From Paguma larvata (Eukaryota > Chordata > Mammalia > Carnivora > Viverridae): 64,000 nt of DNA. The translations under genes and the position numbers were made by a program. Below the pieces are notes generated by a model. It saw nothing but the letters and a program-made list of their open reading frames with translations. It did not search any database and was not told the DNA's origin. Location: the NCBI GenBank assembly GCA_030068075.1, contig CM057827.1, forward strand, positions 72,492,500 through 72,556,499, in the 5' to 3' direction. Of the stretch, positions 1 through 11,102 are shown in pieces. Numbering within the stretch: position 1 is the first letter of the stretch; each line of letters opens with the position of its first letter.

Positions 1-313
1 ACTGTTTTGAATGGATCTGCCAAGTCCATTTGGTCCAGTGTGTCATTCAAAGCCATTGTTTCTTCTTGATTATCTGCTTAGATGATTTGTCCATTGCTCT
101 AAGTGAGGGTGTTGAAGTCCCCTACTATTATTGTATTATTATCAATGAGTTTCTGTATGTTGTGATGAACTGATTTATATATTTGAGTGTGCCAAGTTAG
201 GGGCATAAATATCTACAATCGTTAGATCTTCTTGATGGATATACCCCTTAATTATGATATATTGCTCTTCTTCATCTCTTATTACAGACTTTGGTTTAAA
301 CTCTAGTTTATCT

Positions 314-511
314 GGGGTGCCTGGGTGGCTCAGCCAGTTAAGTGTCCAACTTCAGCTGAGGTCATGATCTCACAGTTTGTGAGTTTGAGCCCTGCATCTC
401 TGCACTAACAGCAGAGAGCTCACTTTAGATCTTGTCTCCCTCTCTTTATCTGTTCCTCCTCCACTTGTGCTCTCTCTAAAAAATAAATAAACATTTTAAA
501 ATAAAATAAAA
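314..511 (+). mobile_element. Can-SINE inserted in L1
   Basis: Starts with a ggggtgcctgggtggctcag head, has a CT-rich 3' part and an AAATAAATAAA tail. The L1 text ctagttt-tctg occurs on both sides (301-313 and 513-522), giving a target-site duplication. Confidence 0.92.
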
Positions 512-1088
512 TCTAGTTTGTCTGATACAAGGATGGCTACTCCATCTTTCTTTTGACGTCCATTTGCATGATATGGAGGTTCTCCATCCTCTCATTTTCA
601 ATCTGCAGGTGTCTTTAGGTCTAAAATGAGTCTCTTGTAGGCAGCATATAGCTGGATCTTACTTTTTTATCATTCTGATACCCTATGTGTTTTGATTGAA
701 ACATTTAGTCCATTTACAGTCAAAGTGATTATTGATAGATATCAATTTAGTGCCATTGTATTATCCATAGGTTTTGTGATTGTGCTGATGTCTCTGGTTC
801 TTTGTAGTCTTTGCAGCATTCCACTCACAGAGTCCCCCTTAGGATATCCTGCAGGGCTAGTTTATTGGTCATGAACTCCTTCAGTTTTTCTCTCTTTTGG
901 AAAATGCTTATTTCTCCTATTCTGAATGACAGTCTTGCTGGATAAAGGATTCTTGGCTGTATATTTTTCCATTCACCAATCTTAATATATCATGCTATTT
1001 CCTTCTGGCCTACCAAGTTTCTGTGGGCAGATCTGCTATGAACCTGATCTTGCCACTTTCTGAATTCCTTCCTTGTCTGTGTATTTTG

Positions 1089-1332
1089 TTTTGTTTTGTT
1101 TTTTTAATTTAAAAAAAATTTTTTTTTTGGCATTTATTCATTTTGAGAGAGAGAGACAGACCGACATAGCATGAGCAGGGGAAGGACAGAGAGAGAGGGA
1201 GACACAGAATCTGAAACAGGCTCCAGGCTCTGAGCTGTCAGCACAGAGCCTGACGCGGGGCCCGAACCCATGAGAGAGATCATGACCTGAGCTGAAGTCG
1301 GACGTTCAACCGACTGAGCCACCCAGGCGCCC
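1089..1332 (-). mobile_element. Can-SINE, antisense, in L1
   Basis: The T-rich start, gagagagagacag block and ...gactgagccacccaggcgcccc end are a reversed Can-SINE. The 17-base sequence cttgtctgtgtattttg is repeated exactly at 1072-1088 and 1333-1349 as the target-site duplication. Confidence 0.95.
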
Positions 1333-1729
1333 CTTGTCTGTGTATTTTGTGAATTCGACTATGATATATCGTAATGCTGGTTGGCTTTTGTTTAATTTGA
1401 TGGGAGTTCTCTGTGCTACCTGTATTTGGATGACTGTTTCCTTCCCCAGATTAGGAGAAGTTTTCAACTATAATTTACTCAAATAAACCTTCTGCCATCT
1501 TTTCCCTTTCTTCTTCTGAGACTCCTATGATATGAATGTTATTATGCTTCATGGAGTCATCAAATTCTCTAAGTTTCCTTTTCAGCTTTGTTATTTTCCA
1601 TAATTTTATCTTTCATATCACTAATTTGTTCTTCTACTTCATCCCTCCTTGGTGTCAATACATTCAGTCAGTTTTGCATCTCAGTTATAGCATTTTTATT
1701 TCAGTCCTGACTAGTTTTTAGGTCTTTTT

Positions 1730-1936
1730 TTTTTAGGTTTATTTTTTAAAACTTATTTTGAGGGAGATAGAAAGGAAGCAGAATAGGGATAGAGAGAGAG
1801 GAAGACAGAATCCCAAGTGGGTTCCACACCACCAGCACAGAGCCTGATGCAGGGCTTGAACTCACAAACCATGAGATCATGACCTGAGCTGAAATCAAGA
1901 GTTGGACGCGTAACCAACAGTGCCACCCAGGCGCCC
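1730..1936 (-). mobile_element. Can-SINE, antisense, in L1
   Basis: Reversed Can-SINE ending ccacccaggcgccc. Flanked by agtttttag-tctttt on both sides, a target-site duplication. Confidence 0.92.
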
Positions 1937-3271
1937 TTAGTTTTTAGTCTTTTATCTCTGTGGTGAGGGTCTCTCTGGTTTATTCTGTGCTTTTTTCAAG
2001 CCCACCTAGTATCCTCATGATTGTTGTTTTAAATGCTGGTTCAAACATATTACTTGTATCTTCCTGATTAGATCCCTGGCTGTGACCTCTTCCAGTTCTT
2101 TCTTTTGGGATGAATCCCTCCCTCTAGTATTTTGCCTAGACCGGTCTATTGTGTGTTAGGGAAACCTGTTACATTTCCTGCCCCTGAGAATAATGGCTAT
2201 ATTAAGAAGAGATCATGTATTGTCTAGGGTCTGGTGCTTTGGGAATATTTTTGGTACATGCTGCGTGCATTCTGCTGTTGTGTTTTGGATGCTACTTCCC
2301 TCAGATCAGTCCTTTGCAAAGTTTCTCCTTGCTTGCAGTGTGGAGTGTTTGGACCTGGTCAAGTGTATGGTGAGTTTTAACTATGTGTGTTTTGGTCTGC
2401 TTGTTAGAAAAGGCTAGATCTTATTTCCCCTAGAGCTGAAACTTTGCAGCACTTTATGATCAGTAGACTTGGTGTGGGCCAGGGGTTTTATGCTGGTGTT
2501 CTGGGGGAGTGGCCTGCTTGGCATTTTCTCAGGCTGACTTGCCCTTGTAGAGATGTACGTGCAGGGTACAGTTGGGCAGGGCTTGGTGTAAGTTGCTCCA
2601 GCCCCCACAGGGGTGCTCTGTTGCTTGCTGAAGTCTCTCTGTGCTGATGGGCAGGAAGAAAATGATGTGGCCTTGCTTTCTCTGCCTTGGACGGGGGAAT
2701 TCAGGCCTGCTACTGTTCAAGGAAGCCTTCACAGAAGAGTGAACTATCTCCCTCTTGTGTCCCAGGCTTCTGTCAGAACCTTGCCTTCACCCTGTCTGTG
2801 CCGAGTTGTCTGTCTGCCTGGTGGCACAGTACTGTGTTTTATCTCAGGTGCACGGCTGGGTTTCAAAGCTCCAAATTTTAGAGACCCAGTGCAGCACAGA
2901 CCCTTGCTGATACTCTGGAGAGGGTCTCACCATGCCGTCGCTGATGCCTATTTATCTAAGCAAAGCAGTCACACGATCTCTTGGGGCTAGGAGTTAAAGG
3001 TAAGGAAGGTGCAGCCAAAAACTAGTTTCCAGGTTAGCTGCCTTCAACAGATGCCTCTGCTGCTATGCTAATTAATGAGGCTCTTCGATGGCTCCTGTCT
3101 TCTCTTTTGTCCCAAGAGGCAGGGCTGTCTCTTCCAAACACACTCTAAAGGGGAGCTATTTTTCCCCATGAGACCCAGGGGATCCTCAGACCACATTGTC
3201 CACTCCTTGGCCTCTATCCTCCTTCTCCAGAGGAGCACCACTGAGCCATCTAGGCATGACCCCAGCAATGG

Positions 3272-3704
3272 TGGGTTTTGGAATGGTGGTGGGGTCCAGA
3301 GCCGACAGCCAAGAAAGAATTCTTGAGACATCTTTGGTGCAAAAAGGTGATTTTATTAAAGCATGGCAACAAGACCTATGGGCAGGAGGAGCTGCTCTGG
3401 GACCATGAGGAGAGACTGATTATATACTTAGGAGTTGGGGGAGGTAACGTTAAGGGGAAGTTTCCAAAGGGATTTTCATATGCTAAAGAAGACTCACAGA
3501 ATATTGGAGGCCTAGCTGCTGTCAAGTTGAAGTTGTTTTCCCTCTGGCAAAGCTTTAACATTGAGACAGTAGGGAGTTCCGGGAGAAATGTTCTACCCTG
3601 CCAGCCTCAAGTATTTGTTAATGGGCTGCAGGCCATAAGGAAATATAATTTTATCTGCATTTCCTTCTGCCTTTGTTTCCCACATCAGTGTGGTCTTCTA
3701 AAAC
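3272..3704 (-). mobile_element. ERV LTR (family A), antisense
   Basis: Read on the minus strand this runs from tgatgtggg near 3700 through U3 to an AATAAAATCACCTTTTTGCACC polyadenylation block (plus positions 3335-3360), then a U5-like ttctttcttggctgtc segment. The same LTR family recurs at 4488-5164 (+), 17322-17815 (-) and 18529-19221 (+). No gag, pol or env frame adjoins it, so it is a solo or truncated LTR. Boundaries are approximate. Confidence 0.75.
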
Positions 3705-4487
3705 TTCAAACTTTGAGATCTGCTGCTAATAAAAACTTGTAATAGTCGGCCTCTCTCCTCTTAGTCAGTGGTTTGGGGGAAGAGTTTTTCTTGTGCAATT
3801 CCTTGTGTGCTACTTTCACTCTTTCTCTCTTGCTTCCCTCTCCCTGATCAGGGGCCCCTCCCCTCTGCAGCAGCCTCGATTATTTTCTCCCCCAAATCAA
3901 CTCTCTGCAGCTCCTAACTTCCACGATGTGGCCCTTTTTCCTCCCTGTGTGTGTGCCCTTTGTTCTCTCAGTCCTCAGACTGATTTCTTGGGTGTTCAGA
4001 ATGATTTGATCTTTATCTGGCTATGTTGAAGGGACAAGCCTAGGGCCCCCCACTATTGTGACACCTTAACTTCTACCTTCTAAATTTATTGCTTCTTTTT
4101 GGATCATTGTATAATGACTATCAAGTCATTTTAGCTGATTTAGGGATACACCTAAATGAATATATGTTTTAGTCAACTATCTTGACTCTCTCACAATACA
4201 TTACTGCATGCAGAAAATAGCACAAATCTGAGAGAGACTCCACCATGGTCTAGTCCATGTATTTAGAACTAACACCTTTTGTCATAAAAGATTTTCCCAA
4301 AGTTATCTTCATTCTTACTTACTCCCTCCTATAATTTCTTCAATCTATGAGTTCTCTTTAATGTATAAATAACTATAGTTGAGTAATAGTGAGTAACTGA
4401 GTGGTTTGACTAAAGGAAATTCAGGGTTTTACTAGGTTACTTTCTCTGAGAATCTCTGGAATTGTCCAGGTATGTTTATGATGAGAG
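3705..4487. other. Spacer between two facing LTRs, nothing recognised
   Basis: No gene or recognised repeat. It holds a pyrimidine-rich stretch (3760-4000) and an AT-rich stretch (4080-4400). It could be ERV internal sequence or old intergenic DNA; I cannot tell which. Confidence 0.4.
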
Positions 4488-5164
4488 AGCATAAGGCAAG
4501 CTGAGGACAAAGCACAAGCTAGCACCCCCTTTCCCCACCAGTGGGATATGTGTGATATTCTTCAGGCACTCCTGGCTGCCCAAGAGCAAAAGGAAAGGAA
4601 AGGAAACAAATGGTTGGCTGATAGAGATCACATTCATGTAGGACATGTCTCTATCAGTTTACAATCAATAGCCTAATCTCCAGAAACCTATGGATTCAGT
4701 TTCCTGGAGTCCCTAATATCACCCTCCCCTCCATAGTGATGTGGGGAAGGAAGGCAAGAAGGAAATGGCAGATCAAATTAAATTTCCTTATAACTGCAGC
4801 CCATTGACAAATAATTGAGGCAAATACAGAGTAGAACATTTTTCCAGGAACCACCTACCATCCTGATGATAATGCCTTACTAGAGGAAAAACAACCTTAG
4901 CTTGACAATAGCAAGGACTCAGTTATCTTAGAAGTCCTCTTCAGCATGTCAAAGTCCTTCGAGAGGCCTCTCTTTTGCTGTTACCTCCCCCAACTATGTA
5001 GTATATAACCAGTCACTCTTCACAACCAGTGCAGCTCTTTCTGCCCACGGGTCCTGTCCCTGTGCTTTAATAAAATCACCTTTTTGCACCAAAGACATCT
5101 TCAAGAATTATTTCTTGGCTGTCAGCTCTGAACCCCCACCACCATTTCCAAACTCCATCATTAA
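4488..5164 (+). mobile_element. ERV LTR (family A) with some upstream internal sequence
   Basis: The segment from 4737 (tgatgtggggaagg) to 5164 is the direct-orientation counterpart of the antisense LTR at 3272-3704. It includes a TATA-like tagtatataacc near 5000 and the AATAAAATCACC block near 5069. The upstream 4488-4736 is shared with the copy at 18529-18671 and has a purine run (aaaaggaaaggaaaggaaac) like a polypurine tract, so it may be the 3' end of the provirus interior. Confidence 0.75.
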
Positions 5165-5808
5165 TGTTGTACATAAGTCCATTCTGACTCCTGATCAGGT
5201 CAACACAGGCCATCTGAAGATCGCTCTCCCGGAAGATGATGTTACTTTCTTACACTGGTTCACACCAAACATGAACACAGAGCCTTCTGTCCACTCCCCA
5301 CAGACTTTATTGAAGACTGAAACTATACAACATACAATGTAAATACAACACTGCTTAAAGATGAATGCTATTGAAAGCTGCTCTAAATTGGAGGACTCAA
5401 ATCCCCTCACAATTTCCGCTACTGGTAACCCACCTTCTCATATGCCAAGTTGTCCTGCCTTCATTTCTCTTCCCACCAAGAGCAGCCTTTAATATTTAGC
5501 ACCCTTGGAATCCATGCTTCTGAAACCTGAAACTTCATATTTCAGTCTTTGTTTCAAAGATATGATATAAATATGTAGCATAAAGAAAGGTGAGCCCAAT
5601 TAACATACCTGTTAATGGAATAAGTTGGTTTGGAAAGAACCATTCTGCAGTACTTATAATTGACAGACTTGAAACTACTTCAACGTGTGGCCTTTTCCAC
5701 TATGCATTGTGTTTGGCTGCTACTCAAAGTCAGATCAGTCTACAAAACACTTTGACTTCTACTGGCCTGCTAGCCCAATGAGTCTAGTAGTTGACAAGGA
5801 AACTGAAG
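5165..5808. other. Intergenic, nothing recognised
   Basis: Short unrelated open frames on both strands, no conserved motif, no clear repeat. I see nothing to annotate. Confidence 0.4.
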
Positions 5809-6304
5809 GCTATGATGTGTAGCAGAATATGCCACCCTAAAATATGACTCTTTGGCATAAGAATTATTTTAAGCTGTTCGTTTTGAGAAAAGTGCAGACA
5901 CAGGAGAAATTCTAAAAGTAGAGTAGAGGTTACCCTTTTGTAGAGCAAATTTACATGAGAAAGGGGACCTGTACCAGAAAGTGAGCTATAACAGGGATTG
6001 CTTTTTCATATCAGCATGGCAGGCAAATTTTGTTTACCAAGTATTTCCTTTTCTCACCTTCCTATGAATTGCCTTCCTCCTTTTTAAATCCCTTGACCCC
6101 TATCGTTTTCTTAGACCAGGATGGCATATAAGCCTCAGCTGGCTGGCTGCTTTTGCGTCTCATATTTTTGTGGAGTTCCGTATGTACATAATTAAAATAG
6201 TTTTTGTCCCATTAATCTGTCTTTTTATTATGGGATGGGGAGGGTCTCAGTCAAGAATTTAGGAGAATAGAGGGAAAATTATTCTTCCTCCCCTACATCT
6301 AACA
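5809..6304 (+). mobile_element. ERV LTR (family B)
   Basis: Opens with an agcagaatatgccaccctaa motif, has a TATA-like gcatataagc near 6125 and an ATTAAAA signal near 6190, and ends in a C-rich cctcccctaca tail. Related openings appear near 20450 and 23350. No coding interior adjoins, so it is a solo LTR. The family name is not resolved. Confidence 0.6.
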
Positions 6305-6496
6305 CCTAAATTCTTAATCCTAGCCTAATTCTTAACCCCAGTCCTTCAATTTCTAAATCCACTACCTGTTCCAAAACACCATTATTTCCGTGATATTTCA
6401 GTATTTACATAAGGCAAGAATGTTTTTAGTTTCCCACTGCTTTTTTTTCTTGAATCTATGTTTTCTCTTCATCCATTCCAAAAGATTGGGAGAATT

Positions 6497-6742
6497 GGGG
6501 GCACCTGGGTACCTCAGTTGGTGGAGCGTCTAACTCCTGATTTCAGCTCAGGTCATGATTTCATGGTTCATGAGAATGAGCCCTGCACAGGGCTCTGCGC
6601 TGACGCAGAGCCTGCTTGGGATTCTCTCTCTCCCCCTTCTCCGCCCCATCCCTGCTAGCACTCTGTCTCTGTCTCTGTCTGTGTCTCTCTCTCAAAATAA
6701 ATAAATAATCATTTAAAAAATAGTTTTTTAAAAAAATGATAA
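6497..6742 (+). mobile_element. Can-SINE
   Basis: Head ggggcacctgggtacctcag, CT-rich 3' part, AAATAAATAAATAATC tail. The sequence tgggagaattg is repeated at 6487-6497 and 6744-6754 as the target-site duplication. Confidence 0.93.
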
Positions 6743-6804
6743 TGGGAGAATTGACTCTAAGCCTGGAGTGGCTTATTATCCCTACTAGTACCTATATTTA
6801 AAAC

Positions 6805-9430
6805 ATTATCTGAGGTGGTCGCCGCCACCGCAGCCTCCCGAAAGGAGCTGGGGGAGGACGGTGGCCCGCGAGGCTCGTCGCAGACAACGCGGCGGCGATG
6901 TCTGCGAGCCAGGCGAGTACCGTGGCGGCAGCGGCGGGGCCTCACACATGGCAGGGCGGCCTGGGCTTCGGTCTCCCTTCGGTTCCCAGGAAGCGAGCTG
7001 GCAGCCAGAGCCGGAGTAGCAGCAGCAGAGGCGGAGGCTCCGGCGCGTCTCTCTCCTCCCCTTCAGCCTGAGCCAGGGGGAGGCCAGGCGGCTGGACGGG
7101 GGTCCGCTGCCCAAGAATGGGAATTCTCTTCACCAGGGTATGGAGACTGTTCAATCACCAGGAGCACAGAGTTATCATTGTTGGGCTGGATAATGCAGGG
7201 AAAACTACCATCCTTTACCAATTTTCTATGAATGAAGTTGTACATACATCACCTACAATTGGAAGTAACGTAGAAGAAATAGTGATTAATAATACACGTT
7301 TCTTAATGTGGGATATTGGTGGTCAAGAATCTCTTCGTTCTTCCTGGAACACTTACTATACTAACACAGAATTCGTAATAGTTGTTGTGGACAGTACAGA
7401 CAGAGAAAGAATTTCTGTAACTAGAAAAGAACTCTATAAAATGTTAGCCCATGAGGACCTAAGGAAAGCTGGATTGCTGATTTTTGCTAATAAACAAGAT
7501 GTTAAAGAATGCATGACTGTAGCAGAAATCTTCCAGTTTTTGAAATTAACTTCCATTGAAGATCACCAGTGGCATATCCAGGCATGCTGTGCTCTTACTG
7601 GAGAGGGGTTATACCAAGGACTTGAATGGATGATGTCACGACTTAAGATTAGATGATCTCTACTGACCTCTTCTCATAGACTTTGTATAAACGAAGTTCT
7701 GGACTTTACCTGAAAGCTGCAAAAATTAATGGTTTAGATATATTTATAATAAACTGATTTAAACTTTTTCTATAAGAAGAAAAATTAAGACCACTTATTT
7801 GAGAACAAAGATGAAGTCTCACTTTCCAATCTGCTTTCTCATTAGTCCCTTCCAAAGCAAGGTCTTTAAAGCTGTGATTGTCATTTTTCTCATAATGAAT
7901 CCTCTCAGGACACTGTGTAGCCTGTGGTAAGTACAAAGGGAGAGGAAGACATTTTTAACTTCAAGAGCTTTATTGTCACTATAAGCCTCCCTAGTTGAAT
8001 GTTGTTCTCTTCTTGTTCCATTAAGTCAAAATACAAATCGGCACAGATATTCAGTTTCCAATATTTTAAAATGTAATGTTATTTATGAAGAGTATTTTGC
8101 ATAAGGTTGTGTATGTATTGTGTATATACCTCAAGTTCAAGTTTATGGCTTTGATTTATGTTCTAAAGAGAAGCAAATAACATAAAAAGTAATAATATCC
8201 TTAGTTATAACCATAGTGAGATGAGTACTGGCAGTGGTGTTAAGTGCCATTTTGTGCTTTCCCCTGTGTTCTCTGTATTGTACTTACCAACCCCAAAATC
8301 ATTGAGCTGCTCTTAAAAACAAAAAAAAGAAGAAAGAAAAGGAGAAAGCTTAACATTTTGTACCTATTTTTTGTTGTTGTTGATCAAATTACATACATGA
8401 AAACATATAACCTGAGTGGAGTATCTGCCAGTGTTTGGTTTAGTGTTACAAACAGAGAGAATTTCACATTGAGCAATTCTTGTTCCCTTTATTGGATCTA
8501 TGCCATCTAAATTACTAAAAAATTGTTAATCCATTAATCGGTCAGTCATTAATTGTGATTAAAATTATCAAGTGATTTCTTTTCCAGCATTAATTGGGAA
8601 CTGTTGTGTAAAATATGTCTACCCAGAGAAGTATCATCCTATAAATATTATCAAATAATTTACCTAGAGTTTTCTTAGATATTGGATTATGTGTCAAGCA
8701 TTTAGAGTGAGTTTGAGATGAAAAGAAAACTTATTTTCTAAGCAACAAAGGTTATTTCTTAATTTGAAAGTTTCTTATTTCTGGAGTTGGGATAGTTTGA
8801 GATTTTTTTGTTTTTATACTTTTTTTTTTTCACTTTCTTATTAACCAACATGAATGCATTGACAACTATAAAATACAATTTTTTTAATGCTTTTAAGAGT
8901 TTGGTTTAAAAGTTGATCAACACATGATAAATTATTTTTACAAAGAAGTAACTTGGCCCCAAATGCTTTATGTCTAGTTAGGGTATTTTGTTTTTCACTG
9001 AAAATGGAAAGATATGAAAGTCGAAGGTATTTTTGTTGTCATTGTAAACAGACTTATCCTGAATGTGTTCACACATATTTTTGGGTACTCTCTTTGTATA
9101 TGTTTCATGCCTGAAAATCTGAAGGCTGATTCAAACTGGCATATTCAAGAAAAGAAGTAACTACCTTTAATACGAGCCTTTTGGATTTCATGCAGATTTT
9201 AATGAGGAATAATAGTATATATTACAAGCATTGACAAAACTTCAAAAGTTTCTTTCTGTAAAATATAATATACTCAGCATCTAAATCCAAGTCAGGCATG
9301 GGAGATCAGTGTTTACCAGTGGATGTTTTGTGTTTTATATTTATATTATAATGTTCATAATGCAAGTGTAACATTTTAATATTTGTCAACTTGCCTTTAC
9401 AAAAGTAAATTTTAAATTACTAAGAAAAAA
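6805..9430 (+). mobile_element. Processed retrocopy of ARL5A mRNA (whole span)
   Basis: A CpG-rich 5'UTR-like block begins abruptly near 6805 in AT-rich surroundings. It is followed without any intron by the full ARL5A coding frame (7117-7656) and an AT-rich 3'UTR-like tract. Loss of all introns is the mark of an L1-mediated retrocopy. The 3' limit is unresolved: A-rich stretches lie near 8315-8335 and 9421-9433 but I could not match flanking duplications. The retained GC-rich leader means the copy is close to full length at its 5' end. Confidence 0.7.
7117..7656 (+). CDS. ARL5A-like: ARL5A-like small GTPase, intact retrocopy frame
   Basis: A complete 179-residue ARF-like GTPase, the usual ARL5A length, with no stop or frameshift. 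Gly2 follows the start Met, as needed for N-myristoylation. The P-loop is residues 23-30 (GLDNAGKT), the switch I Thr is Thr47, switch II DIGGQ is 66-70, the guanine-specificity motif NKQD is 125-128 and the CAL motif is 158-160. ARL5 proteins act at the trans-Golgi, recruiting the GARP tether for endosome-to-Golgi transport. Compared with human ARL5A as I remember it there are about six changes (Val8, Arg18, Lys104, Phe139, Glu148, Tyr166), none in a nucleotide-binding motif. The gene is intronless, so it is a retrocopy, not the parent. Whether it is expressed cannot be seen; with so few changes it may be young rather than selected. Confidence 0.88.
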   Translation: MGILFTRVWRLFNHQEHRVIIVGLDNAGKTTILYQFSMNEVVHTSPTIGSNVEEIVINNTRFLMWDIGGQESLRSSWNTYYTNTEFVIVVVDSTDRERISVTRKELYKMLAHEDLRKAGLLIFANKQDVKECMTVAEIFQFLKLTSIEDHQWHIQACCALTGEGLYQGLEWMMSRLKIR

Positions 9431-9433
9431 AAT

Positions 9434-9820
9434 TATTTGATTAAGTATAGAAACCAATAGTAAAGATCTAGGATGCATCAGTTGGTGTTAGAATCTATGT
9501 GTGAAAATGCTATCAAAATACTCTATGAGGCATCCATGCCACCTACAAATAAACGTAGACAATGGTTTTAAGGGAAATATGTAAAATCTATAAGCAGAGT
9601 TTGAAGGAATAGAGAACTTTCGTGCCCCAAACTCCCAAAGAAGAAGGCAGAGAGAAGTGGCAGAGGCCCAGGGTTGCTTAATAGCCTCTGAGGTTGCCTA
9701 AGACCCAAATAGTTCTGAGAATGCTGGCAAGTGCTAGTCTAGATGGCTCCAGGGTGGCAATGATGTACAGGGACCCCAAACACACGTACTCATAGCCATT
9801 ACAATGCAAAAGAAAGTGGT
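9434..9820. other. Intergenic, downstream of RNASE6
   Basis: Between the retrocopy and the RNASE6 polyadenylation signal. No gene or clear repeat seen. Confidence 0.4.
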
Positions 9821-9826
9821 TTTATT
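9821..9826 (-). promoter_or_regulatory. Probable RNASE6 polyadenylation signal
   Basis: Minus-strand AATAAA lies 290 bases past the RNASE6 stop codon, a reasonable 3'UTR length, with no earlier AATAAA between them. Confidence 0.6.
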
Positions 9827-10115
9827 GCTGAGAATACAGTACAACAAAGCTTAGCAGAAGTTCCAAGATTAAAAATAGGAAGGCCTGTCATTTTCATTGC
9901 CTTCTTCCCTATTGCCTTCCTTCAAAACACACGGAGCTCCAAAGCAGAAAAGAAGCCCCTTTTCTGTTCGTCCCCAACACTGGTCTTGCATGCTTGGCAT
10001 GTGAATCCTCCCAGTACGCTCCTTCTTTCTTCCATGGAAATCAACAGATGAAAAGAAATAGCAGAGGTGATCATAACAGAACCTGTGCCGAGCGAGAGGG
10101 AAAGTGATGGAAACT

Positions 10116-10580
10116 TTAAATAATTTTATCTAAGTGTACAGGAACCAACTTATAAGGAGGGTCGCCCTGCTGAGGGGGATCACAGGCAATAATGAAGAAC
10201 TTGTGTGGGTGAGTATCTTTGTAGTTGCAGTTGGGATAGCTCCCTGAAGTGAGATTGCAGTCAGTCATACTAACAGGCCGTGGACTTTGGTGGCAGTTTT
10301 GCTGGCCATTTTTGCAGGGCACATTGGCCAAAAGACAGGTATCAGACACGTTCTTGAAGGAGTCGTGCAGAAAGGTGTTGCGAGGCTTGCAGTGCTGAGT
10401 ATAATTATTGACACCTTTCATTTCCTTGTTGCAACTCACAGGGCTTGACCTTACATGCTGAATTTTAAACCACTGGGCCCTGGTAAGGGATGGAGGCAAG
10501 GCACAAAGTGGACGCACTGGCTGCCATAAACCCAGTAGCAACAGGAGGAGAGGAAAGCGTCCCAGAAGATCCAGTATCAT
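10116..10580 (-). CDS. RNASE6: Ribonuclease 6 (RNase k6), secreted antimicrobial RNase
   Basis: A 154-residue precursor of the RNase A superfamily, secreted by leukocytes and epithelia, cleaving RNA and acting on bacteria. A hydrophobic Leu-rich signal peptide covers about residues 1-27. The catalytic set is His42, Lys65 (in CKPRNTFLH) and His149 (in VPVHLD). Eight cysteines (50, 64, 82, 89, 96, 108, 118, 133) fit four disulfides. Sequons are at Asn59, Asn77 and Asn109. The NNYTQHCK and [18 protein letters not shown] segments are typical of RNase 6 rather than RNases 2/3. I chose the Met at 10580 because a pyrimidine-rich acceptor (cttcttacacag) ends five bases upstream on the minus strand; a longer frame to 10664 would read through that acceptor. 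The signal peptide is four residues longer than in human. RNASE6 normally has a noncoding first exon, which would lie at higher coordinates. Confidence 0.95.
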   Translation of the reverse strand: MILDLLGRFPLLLLLLGLWQPVRPLCALPPSLTRAQWFKIQHVRSSPVSCNKEMKGVNNYTQHCKPRNTFLHDSFKNVSDTCLLANVPCKNGQQNCHQSPRPVSMTDCNLTSGSYPNCNYKDTHPHKFFIIACDPPQQGDPPYKLVPVHLDKII

Positions 10581-10962
10581 ATTTTCTGTGTAAGAAGAGG
10601 AAAAAAAAAATGAGGTAGAGATAGCAGTAGAAGGGATAAGAGCAAAATTATTATTCACAACCATTTAGATTTTTTTATTGTGCCTTTTAAGATTTCATTG
10701 GTCTTTTTTTTTTTTTTAACTATATTCTTTCTCACTTGAGTCTCAAAATCCTATGAAGAACCTGAAGCCCAGTGAGGATGACTATAAGGTAAGATGACTC
10801 TTCCTCTGATGGGCAGAACACATTCTTCTCTTTGTCCTATACTTATGCGTACAGAACATTATCTCTTCCCTCCTCCTTCCTGGAATATTTATCTTCCATC
10901 TCTTTGACCCGGACCTTCCAGCCATCTTCACTGCTCTACTCCCCAGCCCCGCGGCTTCTCCT

Positions 10963-10974
10963 CTTACCAGGTCT
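10963..10974 (-). promoter_or_regulatory. Candidate splice donor of the RNASE6 noncoding exon
   Basis: Minus strand reads gacctg/gtaagagg, a good donor consensus, about 380 bases upstream of the RNASE6 coding-exon acceptor. Inference only: no transcript evidence is visible. Confidence 0.3.
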
Positions 10975-11002
10975 CTCTGTTGTGGTTCCTGCTGAGAATA
11001 GA

Positions 11003-11102
11003 ACCAGTGGTTAGTCCCGGGCTCAGAGGCTTTTGTCTGCTGTTCCTCTCCCACCAGTGGTTAATCCCAGGCTCAGAGGCTTTTGTCGGCTGTTCCTCTC
11101 CC
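11003..11102. repeat. 50-bp tandem duplication upstream of RNASE6
   Basis: Two head-to-tail units, 11003-11052 and 11053-11102, each starting accagtggtta and ending ctgttcctctccc, differ at only three positions. They sit where the RNASE6 first exon or promoter is expected. Confidence 0.9.

Larger units (their letters stand above)
1..3268 (-). mobile_element. LINE-1 copy, antisense, running off the left edge
   Basis: The plus strand reads as the complement of L1: ORF2-like text at 1-1000, then ORF1-like text, then GC-richer 5'UTR-like sequence at about 2000-3260. The reading order (ORF2, ORF1, 5'UTR) shows a minus-strand element whose 3' end lies outside the window. Several stop codons and three inserted SINEs show it is dead. 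It stops where an antisense ERV LTR begins near 3270. Family assignment is by recognition, not alignment; the 5'UTR part is the least certain. Confidence 0.75.

Noticed and set aside
10581..10664. N-terminal extension of the RNASE6 frame
   Set aside because: The extension crosses a strong splice acceptor and replaces the signal peptide at the N-terminus, so it is intron.
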